From assembly GCA_018242485.1 (NCBI GenBank), contig JAFEBV010000014.1, positions 88,450-152,449 on the forward strand: 64,000 bases of DNA, read 5' to 3'. The notes beneath the pieces were generated by a model. That model was not told the DNA's origin, searched no databases, and saw only the letters and a program-made list of their open reading frames with translations. The position numbers were made by a program, and so were the translations under genes. This document shows positions 8,247-17,500 of the stretch, in pieces; position 1 is the stretch's first letter; each line of letters opens with the position of its first letter. The DNA comes from Pseudomonadota bacterium. Lineage in GTDB: Bacteria; Pseudomonadota; Gammaproteobacteria; Xanthomonadales; Xanthomonadaceae.

Positions 8247-8741
8247 TCAACGCCCGCGGGATTTGTGACCGGCGTCCGTTTTGCCCGGCTCCGGCGCGTT
8301 GCCCATGCTGCCGAGCAAGCCCTGCTGGAACGACTTCCACAAGTCCATGTTGCGCTCGGTGAGCTGGTTGAGCATGCTCCATGGCGTCTGCCCGATCAGG
8401 TTGTTGAGCTGGCTGCGGAACTGCTGCTGCTGCTCGATGAACATCTGCATGCTGCGCTCCAGATAGCTGCCCATGAAGCCCTGCAGCGAATCCCCGTAGA
8501 AGCGGATGATCTGGCTGAGCAGTTCGGTGGACAGCATCGGCTGGCCGTCGTCCTCGTGCTCGGCGATGATCTGCAGCAGCACCGCGCGGGTGAGGTCGTC
8601 GCCGGTCTTGGCGTCGCGCACCTCGAAGGGCTCGTTGTCCACGATCAACTGGCGCACGTCCTCCAGCGTGATGTAGCTGGAGATCTCGGTGTCGTACAGA
8701 CGCCGGTTCGGGTACTTCTTGATGATGCGGATCTGGGGCAT
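8247..8741 (-). CDS. phaR: Polyhydroxyalkanoate synthesis repressor PhaR
   Basis: A 164-residue DNA-binding regulator that also senses PHA granules. The N-terminal PHB/PHA accumulation domain is unmistakable: IIKKYPNRRLYDTEISSYITLEDVRQLI, then FEVRDAKTGDDLTRAVLLQII. A helical granule-binding region follows (RFYGDSLQGFMGSYLERSM, then QQQQFRSQLNNLIGQ), then a polar tail. The frame is open to 8795, but ATG at 8741 matches the family start (MPQIRIIKKYPNRRLYDT). In known systems PhaR represses phasin genes and its own gene until PHA titrates it away. A CTGC-GCA-GCAG site sits 22 bases upstream of the start, consistent with autorepression. Confidence 0.95.
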   Translation of the reverse strand: MPQIRIIKKYPNRRLYDTEISSYITLEDVRQLIVDNEPFEVRDAKTGDDLTRAVLLQIIAEHEDDGQPMLSTELLSQIIRFYGDSLQGFMGSYLERSMQMFIEQQQQFRSQLNNLIGQTPWSMLNQLTERNMDLWKSFQQGLLGSMGNAPEPGKTDAGHKSRGR

Positions 8742-8758
8742 CGTGGCGGCTTCCGGCG

Positions 8759-8796
8759 AATGCTGCGCAGCAGCGCGTGCAGCATGGCGCAGCATT
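8759..8796. promoter_or_regulatory. Candidate PhaR autoregulatory operator
   Basis: A perfect 10-bp inverted repeat, AATGCTGCGC (8759-8768) and GCGCAGCATT (8787-8796), lies 18 to 55 bases upstream of the phaR start. Within the left arm, CTGC-GCA-GCAG (8763-8773) fits the CTGC-N3-GCAG type of site reported for PhaR of Paracoccus and Rhodobacter. No strong sigma-70 promoter could be pinned down next to it. Confidence 0.6.
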
Positions 8797-8913
8797 TCGC
8801 CCGTTGCAAGCTACGCTGTTTCCATCATCGGCTTTGACGGGTCTTGCATATCGATGCCATCCGTCACGCAAACGCAGCGTGGAGTTGTCAGTGTGACGAC
8901 CGGACACCGCATT

Positions 8914-8963
8914 CCCTCACCCGTCGCGCCTTCGGCGCGCCGGCCTCTCCCGGAGGGAGAGGC
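8914..8963. repeat. REP-like intergenic repeat
   Basis: Starts CCCTCACCCGTCGCGCC, has an inner hairpin CGCGCCTTCGGCGCG and ends with CCTCTCCCGGAGGGAGAGG. Related copies occur near 11.6, 38.7, 45.4, 48.6, 58.9 and 63.5 kb. It lies just downstream of the phaB copy 2 stop. Confidence 0.75.
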
Positions 8964-8978
8964 GGCTGCGAGTTGTTT

Positions 8979-9719
8979 TTACCACCCCATGTAATGCCCG
9001 CCGTTGGCCGACAGGTTGGCACCGGTGATCCACGCTGCCTCGTCGGGCAGGAAGAAGGCGACCGCGTAGGCGATCTCGTCGGGGCGACCCAGCCGCCCGG
9101 TCGGGATCTGCGCGGTGATCTTCGCGCGCACTTCCTCGGGCACGGCCATCACCATGTCGGTGCCGATGTAGCCGGGCGAGACGGTGTTCACGGTGATGCC
9201 GAACTTGGCGTTTTCCTGCGCCAGCGAGATGGTGAAGCCGTGCATGCCGGCCTTGGCGGCGGCGTAGTTGGCCTGCCCGTACTGGCCCTTCTGGCCGTTG
9301 ATCGAGCTGATCTGGATGATGCGGCCCCACTTGCGCTCGCGCATGCCATCGATGACGTGGCGGGTGACGTTGAAGCAGGAGTCGAGGTTGGTGGCGATCA
9401 CGTCGTGCCACTGCTTCGGGTTCATCTTGTGGAAGGTGCCGTCGCGGGTGATGCCGGCGTTGTTGACGAGGATGCCGATCGGGCCGACCGCCGTTTCGGC
9501 GGCCTTGACCATCGCCGCGGCGGATTCGAAATCGGCCACGTCGCCGGGCACGATCGCCACGTCCAGACCTTTGTCTTTCATCTTCGCCTGCCACGCCTTG
9601 GCCTTGGCTTCATCGCGGTAGTTGGTGGCCACGCGATGGCCGAGGTGGGCCAGCTTTTCGACGATCGCGGTGCCGATGCCGCCGGTGCCGCCGGTGACGA
9701 GTGCATTGCGTGCGGTCAT
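8979..9719 (-). CDS. phaB: Acetoacetyl-CoA reductase (PhaB), copy 2
   Basis: A second 246-residue PhaB-type SDR. It has the cofactor loop GGTGGIG, NNAGITRDGTFHKM, catalytic Ser in QISSINGQKGQYGQ, YAAAK, SPGYIGTDMVMAVPEEV and a C-terminal NGGHYMGW. The GQYGQANYAAAKAGMHGF segment is the PhaB signature. Its identity to the copy at 7378-8118 is clearly partial, so this is an older paralogue and not a recent duplication. AAGGAGA lies 7 bases before ATG. It is 59 bases downstream of gluQ and, unlike copy 1, has no TGC-N3-GCA site ahead of it, so the two copies may be regulated differently. Confidence 0.92.
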   Translation of the reverse strand: MTARNALVTGGTGGIGTAIVEKLAHLGHRVATNYRDEAKAKAWQAKMKDKGLDVAIVPGDVADFESAAAMVKAAETAVGPIGILVNNAGITRDGTFHKMNPKQWHDVIATNLDSCFNVTRHVIDGMRERKWGRIIQISSINGQKGQYGQANYAAAKAGMHGFTISLAQENAKFGITVNTVSPGYIGTDMVMAVPEEVRAKITAQIPTGRLGRPDEIAYAVAFFLPDEAAWITGANLSANGGHYMGW

Positions 9720-9778
9720 GTCGGTGTCTCCTTGGGGTGGGATGAACTCGGGGGATGAATCGTGATGGGCTTCGCATT

Positions 9779-10702
9779 TTACCCGGAAGCCGACGCGGCC
9801 GGCGTGATCGCGATCAAGCCCGCGGGCTGCAGTTCACGCGGGATCCGGTTCGGGTCGAATGCAGCCAGTGCGCGGCGTAACGCGGTTGCGGCATGGCCCG
9901 CGCCTTCGATGCAGCGCGGCTCCTGCCCCAGCACCGTCAGCGCGCAGCGCAGCGCGGGCAGGGGATCGGCTGGATCGACCGGCAGTGCGGCATCGGACTT
10001 GGACAGTTTGCGACCTTCGCGATCGACCACCAGCGGCAGATGCGCGTAAGCCGGCGTGGGCAGGCCCAGCGCGCGTTGCAAACCGATTTGCCGCGGCGTG
10101 GAGTCGAGTAGGTCGGCGCCGCGTACGACATGGGTGATGCCCTGCGCGGCATCGTCCACCACCACCGCGAGTTGATACGCCCACAGCCCGTCGGCGCGGC
10201 GCAGCACGAAATCGCCGACGACCGCGCGCACGTCCTGTTCGCAACGGCCCTGGATCGCGTCGTCGAAACCGATGCGGCCTTCGCCCACACGCAAGCGGAT
10301 CGCGGGCTGGCGTCCGGCATCGTCATGTGCCATGTCGTGTGCGATGCATGCATGGTGGATGCCGCTCGTCGCAACCAGATCGCTGCGACTGCACGCACAG
10401 GCAAACGCCTCACCGCTTCGCAGCAGGCGAGCGAGCGCATCGGCGTAGGCATCATCGCGCGTGCTCTGCCACAGCACCGGCTCGTCTGAATCCATGCCGA
10501 AGGCGGCGAGTGTCGCCAACTGCTGCCGCGCCGCACCGGCGATTTCACGCGGCGGATCGATGTCCTCGATGCGCAGCAGCCAGTCGCCGCCATGGTGGCG
10601 TGCGAGCAGCCAACTGCCCAGCGCGGCCACCAGCGAACCCATGTGCAATGATCCGGTGGGCGAGGGTGCGAAGCGACCGCGGTAGCGGGGCAAAGTCATC
10701 AT
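9779..10702 (-). CDS. gluQ: Glutamyl-Q tRNA(Asp) synthetase
   Basis: A truncated glutamyl-tRNA synthetase paralogue that attaches glutamate to queuosine at position 34 of tRNA(Asp). It has the HIGH-type signature SPTGSLHMGSLVAALGSW near the N-terminus, RIEDIDPPRE, a zinc-type CACSRSDL ... C cluster, YQLAVVVDDAAQGITHVVRGADLL, and the KMSKS equivalent REGRKLSKSDAALP. At 307 residues it has the catalytic domain only and lacks the anticodon-binding domain, as expected for GluQ. Two consecutive ATGs at 10702 and 10699 are possible starts; neither has an obvious Shine-Dalgarno. Confidence 0.93.
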   Translation of the reverse strand: MMTLPRYRGRFAPSPTGSLHMGSLVAALGSWLLARHHGGDWLLRIEDIDPPREIAGAARQQLATLAAFGMDSDEPVLWQSTRDDAYADALARLLRSGEAFACACSRSDLVATSGIHHACIAHDMAHDDAGRQPAIRLRVGEGRIGFDDAIQGRCEQDVRAVVGDFVLRRADGLWAYQLAVVVDDAAQGITHVVRGADLLDSTPRQIGLQRALGLPTPAYAHLPLVVDREGRKLSKSDAALPVDPADPLPALRCALTVLGQEPRCIEGAGHAATALRRALAAFDPNRIPRELQPAGLIAITPAASASG

Positions 10703-10731
10703 CGGCGCATTTCAGCACGCCGGCATCGCAT

Positions 10732-11547
10732 TCACATCGTCTCGCTGCGATGCAGGATCACTTCCAGCACGAACTTGCTGCCGAAGAAGGCCAGCAGCAA
10801 CAGCGCCATTGCGGTGAGTGTGAGCTTAACCGCGCGTGGACCGCGCCAGCCGTAGCGCCAGCGCCCCAGCAGCAGCCAGCCGAACACTGCCCACGACAGG
10901 ATCGACAGCACCGTCTTGTGCCACAAGTGCTGGCTGAGCAGGTTGTGCACGAACAGCAGCCCGGTGACGAGGGTGAGCGTGAGCAATACGAAACCTGCGC
11001 CGATGCTGCGAAACAGCAGCGCTTCCAGTTGGGTCAACGGGGGCAGGGCGCGCAGCCAACCGTGGATGCGGCGTGCGCGCAAGGCGCGTTCTTGCGCCCA
11101 CAGCAGCAACGCCAGCAGAGCCGACAGCGAGAGCGTGGCGTAGGCGAGCAGGGCGATCCATGCGTGCAGTTGCAGCCGCCAGTCCAGCTCCTCGGATCGC
11201 AGGTGTCCGTAGAAGTGATACAGCACGAGCATGGCCGCGGCGAACGGGAACACGATCGGGCCCAGCGCCTGCAGCGGCTGCCGCCATGCGGCCACGGTGG
11301 TCAATGCGGCCATGCCCAGCCCGACCAGCGAGAGCGCGGCGAAGAAATGCATGTCCGGGCCGCCGATGGCGACCCAGTTCAGGACGTGGATCGTCGCGTG
11401 CGCGGCCACGCCGAGCGCGCCGGCGAGCAGCGCCGTGCCGCGCCACGCCGGGCGTCGCGGCGCGTCTTCGGTTGCGTTGACCCACGCCGCATCCGCGCCG
11501 GCGGCGAGCAGGTAGGCGAGCACGGACAGGGCGAGCAGCCAGTTCAT
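10732..11547 (-). CDS. CcsA/HemX-like (YpjD) cytochrome c biogenesis-type membrane protein
   Basis: A 271-residue polytopic inner-membrane protein of the CcsA/CcmC superfamily with about eight membrane segments: MNWLLALSVLAYLLAAGA, LLAGALGVAAHATIHVLNWV, FFAALSLVGLGMAALTTVAAW, IVFPFAAAMLVLYHFYGH, LHAWIALLAYATLSLSALLALLLW, IGAGFVLLTLTLVTGLLF, TVLSILSWAVFGWLLLG and LTAMALLLLAFFGSKFVLEV. Conserved histidines (HATIHV, LHAW, LWHK) fit the heme-handling family. The WAVFGWLLLGRWRYGWRG motif matches YpjD. The open frame extends through a REP repeat to 11796, but ATG at 11547 begins the first membrane helix. It is divergent from ffh, a conserved pairing in proteobacteria. Confidence 0.85.
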   Translation of the reverse strand: MNWLLALSVLAYLLAAGADAAWVNATEDAPRRPAWRGTALLAGALGVAAHATIHVLNWVAIGGPDMHFFAALSLVGLGMAALTTVAAWRQPLQALGPIVFPFAAAMLVLYHFYGHLRSEELDWRLQLHAWIALLAYATLSLSALLALLLWAQERALRARRIHGWLRALPPLTQLEALLFRSIGAGFVLLTLTLVTGLLFVHNLLSQHLWHKTVLSILSWAVFGWLLLGRWRYGWRGPRAVKLTLTAMALLLLAFFGSKFVLEVILHRSETM

Positions 11548-11616
11548 CGAGGTAGTGTGGCAGATCGGGCAGGGGGCGGGAACGATGGCTGGGTCTTCGC
11601 GATGATGCTGGCTTTT

Positions 11617-11730
11617 CCCCTCTCCCCTTGCGGGAGAAGGTGGCCCGAAGGGCCGGAAGAGGGGGGTGAGTGCTGCGAGTGTCGAAGCGATCACCCCTCT
11701 CCAACCCCTCTCCCGCAAGGGGAGAGGGGC
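11617..11730. repeat. REP-like repeat pair, inverted
   Basis: CCCCTCTCCCCTTGCGGGAG starts at 11617 and runs to GGGGGGTGAG at 11670. The opposite-strand version, CACCCCTCTCC to CCCGCAAGGGGAGAGGGG, occupies 11692-11730. The two copies face each other between the divergent ypjD-like and ffh genes, as in a bacterial interspersed mosaic element. Confidence 0.75.
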
Positions 11731-11786
11731 TTTCGGTGATTGACGATGCAAGGTGCCTCCTCGGCGGCCCCGTCCACCCCATGCGC

Positions 11787-11792
11787 TATAAT
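11787..11792 (+). promoter_or_regulatory. Probable -10 element of ffh
   Basis: A perfect TATAAT lies 31 bases before the ffh ATG. It would place transcription start near 11799 and give a leader of about 24 bases. No consensus -35 is visible at 16-18 bases upstream. Confidence 0.5.
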
Positions 11793-11822
11793 CCACAACC
11801 CGTTTCCTGCGCGTATCCGGCC

Positions 11823-13211
11823 ATGTTCGAGTCGTTGACCCAGCGTCTTTCCGACACCATCAATCGCCTGCGCGGCAAGGGCCGGCTGACCGAGGACAAC
11901 ATCCGCGACGCCCTGCGCGAGGTGCGCGTGGCGCTGCTGGAGGCCGACGTGGCGTTGCCGGTGGTGAAGGCGCTGATCGAGCGCATCAAGGTGCGCGCGA
12001 TCGGCCACGAGGTGCTCAAGTCGCTCACGCCGGGGCAGGCGCTGGTGAAGGTGGTGCGCGACGAACTGGCTGCGGTGATGGGTTCGGCGGCGAGCGATCT
12101 GCAACTCAACGTGCCCGCGCCGGCGATCATCCTGATGGCCGGCCTGCAGGGCTCGGGCAAGACCACCACGGTCGCCAAGCTCGCCAAGCACCTCAAGGAG
12201 CGGCGCAAGAAGAAGGTGATGGTGGTCTCGGCCGACGTGTATCGCCCCGCCGCGATCGCGCAGTTGCAGACCCTGGCCGGGCAGGTCGGCGCGCTGTTCC
12301 ATCCCTCCGAGGCCAGCCAGAATCCCATCGCCATCGCCAAGTCCGCCATCGACGATGCGCGCAAGAGTTTTGCCGACGTGCTGATCGTCGATACCGCCGG
12401 GCGTCTGGCCATCGACGCGGCGATGATGGACGAGATCAAGGCGCTGCACGCGGCGATCCATCCGGTCGAAACCCTGTTCGTGGTCGATTCGATGACCGGT
12501 CAGGACGCCGCCAACACCGCCAAGGCGTTCCACGATGCGCTGCCGCTGACCGGCGTGGTGCTGACCAAGACCGATGGCGACGCCCGTGGCGGCGCGGCGC
12601 TGTCGGTGCGCTACATCACCGGCAAGCCGATCAAGTTCATCGGCACCGGCGAGAAGCCCGACGGGCTGGACGTGTTCCACCCCGACCGCGCGGCCGGGCG
12701 CATCCTCGACATGGGCGACGTGCTCTCGCTGGTCGAGCAGGTCGAGCAGCAGGTGGACAAGGACAAGGCGCAGAAACTTGCCGAGAAGGTCGCCAAGGGC
12801 AAGAAGTTCGACCTGTCCGACATGCGCGACCAGCTCGAACAGATGCAGAACATGGGCGGCGTGGGCGCGCTGATGGACAAGCTGCCCGGCCTTGCCAACG
12901 TGCCCGACGCGGTCAAGGGCCAGGTCACCGGCAAGGAAGTGCCGCGCATGATCGCCATCATCAACTCGATGACGAAGAAGGAGCGCCGTCACCCCGACCT
13001 GATCAACGGCCAGCGCCGCGCGCGCATCGCGCGTGGCTCGGGCACCACGCCGCAGGACGTGAACCGCCTGATGAAGCAGCACATGCAGATGGAGAAGATG
13101 ATGACCAAACTCTCCATGTTCGGCGCGCGCGGCATCATGCGGCAGATCAAGGGTGTGATGGGCAAGGGCGGGCCGGGCGGGTTCCAGGGCTTCGGGCCGC
13201 CGTCGCAGTGA
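11823..13211 (+). CDS. ffh: Signal recognition particle protein Ffh
   Basis: GTPase component of the signal recognition particle, which with 4.5S RNA targets inner-membrane proteins to FtsY and SecYEG. In its 462 residues are the N domain (MFESLTQRLSDTINRLRGKG), the G domain with P-loop GLQGSGKTTTVAKL (about 105), DVYRPAA, DTAGR, TKTDGDARGG and GTGEKPDGLDVF. The M domain follows, with methionine-rich MRDQLEQMQNMGG, the RNA-binding RRARIARGSGT and LMKQHMQMEKMM. A Gly-rich tail (GKGGPGGFQGFGPP) ends the protein. ATG at 11823 gives the family N-terminus; the upstream extension to 11670 reads through a repeat. Confidence 0.98.
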   Translation: MFESLTQRLSDTINRLRGKGRLTEDNIRDALREVRVALLEADVALPVVKALIERIKVRAIGHEVLKSLTPGQALVKVVRDELAAVMGSAASDLQLNVPAPAIILMAGLQGSGKTTTVAKLAKHLKERRKKKVMVVSADVYRPAAIAQLQTLAGQVGALFHPSEASQNPIAIAKSAIDDARKSFADVLIVDTAGRLAIDAAMMDEIKALHAAIHPVETLFVVDSMTGQDAANTAKAFHDALPLTGVVLTKTDGDARGGAALSVRYITGKPIKFIGTGEKPDGLDVFHPDRAAGRILDMGDVLSLVEQVEQQVDKDKAQKLAEKVAKGKKFDLSDMRDQLEQMQNMGGVGALMDKLPGLANVPDAVKGQVTGKEVPRMIAIINSMTKKERRHPDLINGQRRARIARGSGTTPQDVNRLMKQHMQMEKMMTKLSMFGARGIMRQIKGVMGKGGPGGFQGFGPPSQ

Positions 13212-13546
13212 CGGTCTCGGTTGCGGAACGTCGATGCCGCCGTTGAAAACCGCGCAAGGATCGCAGCGATCACGACGAGACCGTCGAACGAAGCACTATA
13301 TCCATGCCTCGCTAGGGCGTGCGTGCGATGGCTCCAGCGCGTGACCACCCCGCATTCGACCGAGCGCGACGCAGCAACCGCAACGCGACGCGACGCGATT
13401 GATACGCGCTCGTCGTGGTGCGCGGAGTGGATGCCATCAAACGAAATGCGGTGCTTTCCAAGCTTTGGCGATCCTCGATCTCGAAAATTCAAGGACGCAG
13501 TAAACGACGGCCAGTTCCAAGATTCCACCGAGATGCTCGACACCCC
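13212..13546. other. 335-bp intergenic region between ffh and pyrB
   Basis: An open frame fills it (13221-13550, plus) but the translation is unlike any family, is rich in Arg/Thr/Ala, and has no Shine-Dalgarno. A GCGACGC-rich low-complexity patch lies at about 13366-13400. No hairpin with a T-run was found. It probably carries the pyrB promoter, which could not be located. Confidence 0.5.
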
Positions 13547-14512
13547 ATGACCGCTTCCGCATTCGACGACCGCCAGCTCCGATCCGACGGCAGCCTGCGC
13601 CACCTGCTCAGTCTCGAAGGGCTGCCGCGCGCCGCACTCGAACGCTTGCTCGACGCCGCGCAGGCCCTGCGCCCTGCGGCGCTCGGCGGCACCGCGCTGC
13701 GCCGTCGGCTCGCTGGGCGTAGTGTGTGCAACCTGTTTTTCGAAGCGTCCACGCGCACCCGCAGCGCCTTCCATTTCGCCGCCACGCGGCTGGGTGCCGA
13801 CGTGCTCAGCTTCGACGTGTCCACCTCATCGGCCGGCAAGGGCGAGACTCCGGTCGACACCTTGCGCACGCTCGAGGCGATGGGCGTGGATTGCTTCGTG
13901 GTGCGCGCGCGCGAGGATGGCGCGGTCGCTGCACTCGCTGCCGCCGCCAAGCCGCAGACGGCGCTGATCAACGCCGGCGATGGCCGTCACCAGCATCCCA
14001 CGCAAGGGCTGCTGGACATGCTCACCTTGCGTCAGGCCAAGGGTGATGATTTTTCCAGACTCACCGCCTTGATCATCGGCGACGTTCGCCACTCGCGGGT
14101 AGCACGCTCGGACATCGCCGCTTTGCGCACGCTCGGCTGCCGCGACATCCGCATCTGCGGCCCGGCCAGCCTGCTGCCCGACGCGCTGGAACTGCAAGGC
14201 TGCACGGTCGGTCACGACTTCGACGCCATGCTCGACGGCGTGGATGCGTTGATGATGCTGCGCCTGCAACGCGAGCGCATGGTCGAGGGGCTGGTGCCGT
14301 CGCTGGAACAATACTTCGTGGACTACGGACTCGACGAGCACCGCCTCGCCCGCGCCAGACCCGATGCGGTGGTTCTGCATCCGGGGCCGATGAATCGAGG
14401 TGTGGAAATCGCCGACACGGTCGCCGATGGTTCGCAATCGCTGATCCTGGCGCAGGTGTCCAATGGCGTCGCGGTGAGAATGGCGGTGATGCTGGAGTTG
14501 CTGGAACGCTAA
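13547..14512 (+). CDS. pyrB: Aspartate carbamoyltransferase catalytic subunit
   Basis: Catalyses the committed step of pyrimidine synthesis, carbamoyl phosphate plus aspartate to N-carbamoyl-aspartate. The carbamoyl-phosphate site FFEASTRTRSAFHFAATRLGA carries Ser68-Thr-Arg-Thr-Arg72. Later motifs are the STSSAGKGET loop, NAGDGRHQHPTQGLLDMLTL (His/Pro/Gln), DVRHSRVARSD, MLRLQRERM and HPGPMNRGVEIAD. At 321 residues it has the normal length. No pyrI regulatory-chain gene or pyrC-like partner is adjacent; it ends 15 bases from the convergent dnaE stop. ATG at 13547 lacks a strong Shine-Dalgarno but begins where homologues do. Confidence 0.97.
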   Translation: MTASAFDDRQLRSDGSLRHLLSLEGLPRAALERLLDAAQALRPAALGGTALRRRLAGRSVCNLFFEASTRTRSAFHFAATRLGADVLSFDVSTSSAGKGETPVDTLRTLEAMGVDCFVVRAREDGAVAALAAAAKPQTALINAGDGRHQHPTQGLLDMLTLRQAKGDDFSRLTALIIGDVRHSRVARSDIAALRTLGCRDIRICGPASLLPDALELQGCTVGHDFDAMLDGVDALMMLRLQRERMVEGLVPSLEQYFVDYGLDEHRLARARPDAVVLHPGPMNRGVEIADTVADGSQSLILAQVSNGVAVRMAVMLELLER

Positions 14513-14527
14513 TGCCTGGGCGGGCTG

Positions 14528-17500
14528 TCAGTTCGCTTCGGTCGCCCATGGTTTCTGCAACATCACCGCCACCTCGCTCACCCCGGGAAGTGCGCGCAGT
14601 TTGCCGAGCAGTTGCGGATCCACGCGCACGCAATGAGCGCCTTTGAGGTCGAGCGTGCCGCTGGCGGCGGACGTGCGCAGGCGAAGCTGCAACGGCGTAC
14701 CGCCCGGACGGTAGGTGCCCAATGTCTGCTCGACGCGCGGCAGCGTGGACGCGTCGCGCAGGTCGGCGGCGAAAGACAGACGGCGCGCGTGTTGCGTGCA
14801 CAGTTGCTGGTAATCCCAGGCGCGGTTGGCGCGCAGCGAGAAGCCGCCGAGGTATTCGTCCTCGCGCAGGCCGCCTTCGATCAGCAGGATACGGCCACGG
14901 CCGAGCAACGCGCCGTATTCGCTGAACGCTTCGCGGAAGAACGCTACTTCAACCTGCCCGCGGCCATCCTCGAATTGCGCGAACGCCTGATCGGCCCCGC
15001 GACGACGCACGAGGCCGACGGTGCCGGCCAGCACCACCTTGGCCTCGCCGCGACGGTCGCGGCCGGCGCGCCACAATCGGTCGAGATCCGCCAGCGTCGC
15101 GTCATCCGTCAACGCCAGGAGTTCGACGCGGTGCGGATCGAGCGGATGCCCCGACAGGTAATGACCCAGCACGGCGAATTCGCCGGCAAGCCTGGTTTCC
15201 AGCGGGGCTTCGTGGGTTTCCGGCAGGACGATCTGCGAGCTGGTAGCCGTCGTTGTCGGCGATGGCATTCCGAACAATGAGGTTTGCCCTGCATCGCGTT
15301 CGCGTGCGTGCTGCTCGGCGGCCTTCACTGCCTCCGGCAATTGCAGCAACAAGCTCGGTCGATTCTTCGCCAAGCCATCCATCGCGCCGGCGTTGATCAG
15401 CGCCTCCAGCGTCCGCCGGTTCATCCCGGCCGCACTCACCCGGTCGCAAAAATCGAGCAGATCGCGAAACGCGCCGCCACGCTCGCGCGCTTGCACGATC
15501 GCCTCGCAGGCACCTTGCCCCACGCCCTTCACCGCGCCCAGCCCGTAGCGGATGCGCCGATCGACGAGTGGCTCGAAACGGAACTTCGAATCGTTGACGT
15601 GCGGAGGCAGGATCGTCAAGCCGTTGGCGCGCGCATCGTGCAACAGCCCGACCAGTTTGTCGGTGCTGTCCATGTCCGCCGACAAGGTGGCGGACATGAA
15701 CTCGGCTGGGTAGTACGTCTTCAACCAGGCGGTCTGGTAGGCGACCAGCGAATAGGCCGCGGCGTGCGACTTGTTGAAGCCGTAGCCGGCGAACTTCTCC
15801 ATCAGGTCGAAAATCGCATCGGCCTTGCGCTCGTCGATGTCATTGCGCGCCGCACCCGCGCGGAACTTCGCGCGTTCCTTTGCCATTTCCTCGACTTTTT
15901 TCTTGCCCATTGCCCGGCGCAACAGATCGGCACCGCCCAACGAGTAGCCGCCGAGGATCTGCGCCATCTGCATCACCTGTTCCTGATAGACCATGATCCC
16001 GTAGGTCTCGCGCAGCACCGATTCGACCCGCGGGTCGGGATACTCGATCGCTTCCTTGCCATGCTTGCGCGCGCAGAAGCTGGGGATCAGATCCATCGGG
16101 CCGGGACGGAACAGCGCGTTGAGTGCGACCAGATCGCCGAAGCGATCGGGTTTGGCCTCGCGCAGGAGTTGCTGCATACCACGACTTTCAAACTGGAAAA
16201 TCGCGACTGTGCGCGCTTCACGGAACAGCTTGAATACTTCCGGGTCGCCCAGCGTCAGCGTGGCGATGTCGAGCGGTGTTTCTCCATTTTTCGCGCGAGT
16301 GGCGTTGATCGCCTTCATCGCCCAGTCGATGATGGTGAGCGTGCGCAGGCCGAGGAAATCGAATTTCACCAACCCGACCGCTTCGATGTCGTCCTTGTCG
16401 AATTGCGTCACCGCGCCGTGCGCGCCTTGTTCGGCAAACAGCGCGGCGAAATCGGTAAGCGGGCTGGGCGCGATCACCACGCCGCCGGCGTGCTTGCCGG
16501 CGTTGCGCACGAGGTCTTCGAGCTTGACCGCCAGATCCACCAGATCGCGGATTTCCTCGTCGGTTTCGTAGGTTTGCCGGAATTCGGGAACGATGCGCTC
16601 GGCATCCTCCTTCGCCTTCTTGCTGCGGCCTAGCGCGTCGTCCAGCGACAGCGGATCGGCGGGGCGCAGCGGGATCATCTTGGCGATGCGATCGACCTGT
16701 CCGTGCGGCATGCCCAGCACGCGGCCGGCATCGCGCAGCACGGCCTTCGCAGCCATCGTGCCGTAGGTGATGATCTGGCTGACGCGGTCGTGGCCATACT
16801 TGCGCGCGACGTAGTCGATCACCTCGTCGCGGCGATCCATGCAGAAATCGATGTCGAAATCCGGCATCGACACGCGTTCGGGGTTGAGGAAGCGTTCGAA
16901 CAGCAGTTCGTAGCGCAGCGGATCCAGATCGGTAATGCCCAGCGCATAGGCCACCAGCGAGCCTGCACCCGAACCGCGCCCCGGGCCGACCGGGATATCG
17001 TTGCGTTTGGCCCAGTTGATGAAGTCGGCGACGATCAGGAAGTAGCCGGGAAAGTCCATCCGCACGATCACGTCCAGTTCGAGATCGATGCGTCGTTCGT
17101 AGTCGGAAGTGGTTGCCCCCTCGTGCGGCGGATGCTTCAGTAGCCGCGCGCGCAGACCGTCGTGACTCTGGCTGCGTAGCCACGATTCCACGGTCTGGTC
17201 GGATGGCACCGGGAACGCGGGCAGGTAATTTTTGCCGAACTCCAGTTCGATGTTGCAACGCTTGGCGATCTCGACGCTGTTCTCCAGCGCCTCGGGCAGA
17301 TCGGCGAACAACGCGACCATCTCGTCTTCGGATTTGAGGTATTGCTCGGCGCTGTAATCGTGCGGGCGGCGCGGATCGTTGAGGACGTAACCGCCGGCGA
17401 TGCACACGCGCGCTTCGTGCGCTTCGAAATCCGCGCGATCGAGAAAGCGCACGTCGTTGCTGGCGACCAGTGGCAGATCGCGACGGCCGGCGAGTTCCGC

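Noticed and set aside
11548..11796. N-terminal extension of the CcsA/YpjD-like protein
   Set aside because: It reads through REP repeats and the ffh -10 region; the ATG at 11547 starts the first membrane helix.
13502..13515. AAACGACGGCCAGT, identical to 14 bases of the M13/lacZ universal primer site
   Set aside because: The adjoining bases differ (one A fewer, then divergence) and no vector sequence surrounds it, so it is most likely chance, though an assembly check would settle it.
13221..13550. 109-residue plus-strand frame in the ffh-pyrB gap
   Set aside because: No Shine-Dalgarno, no family likeness, low-complexity Arg/Thr/Ala composition, and it overlaps the pyrB start.
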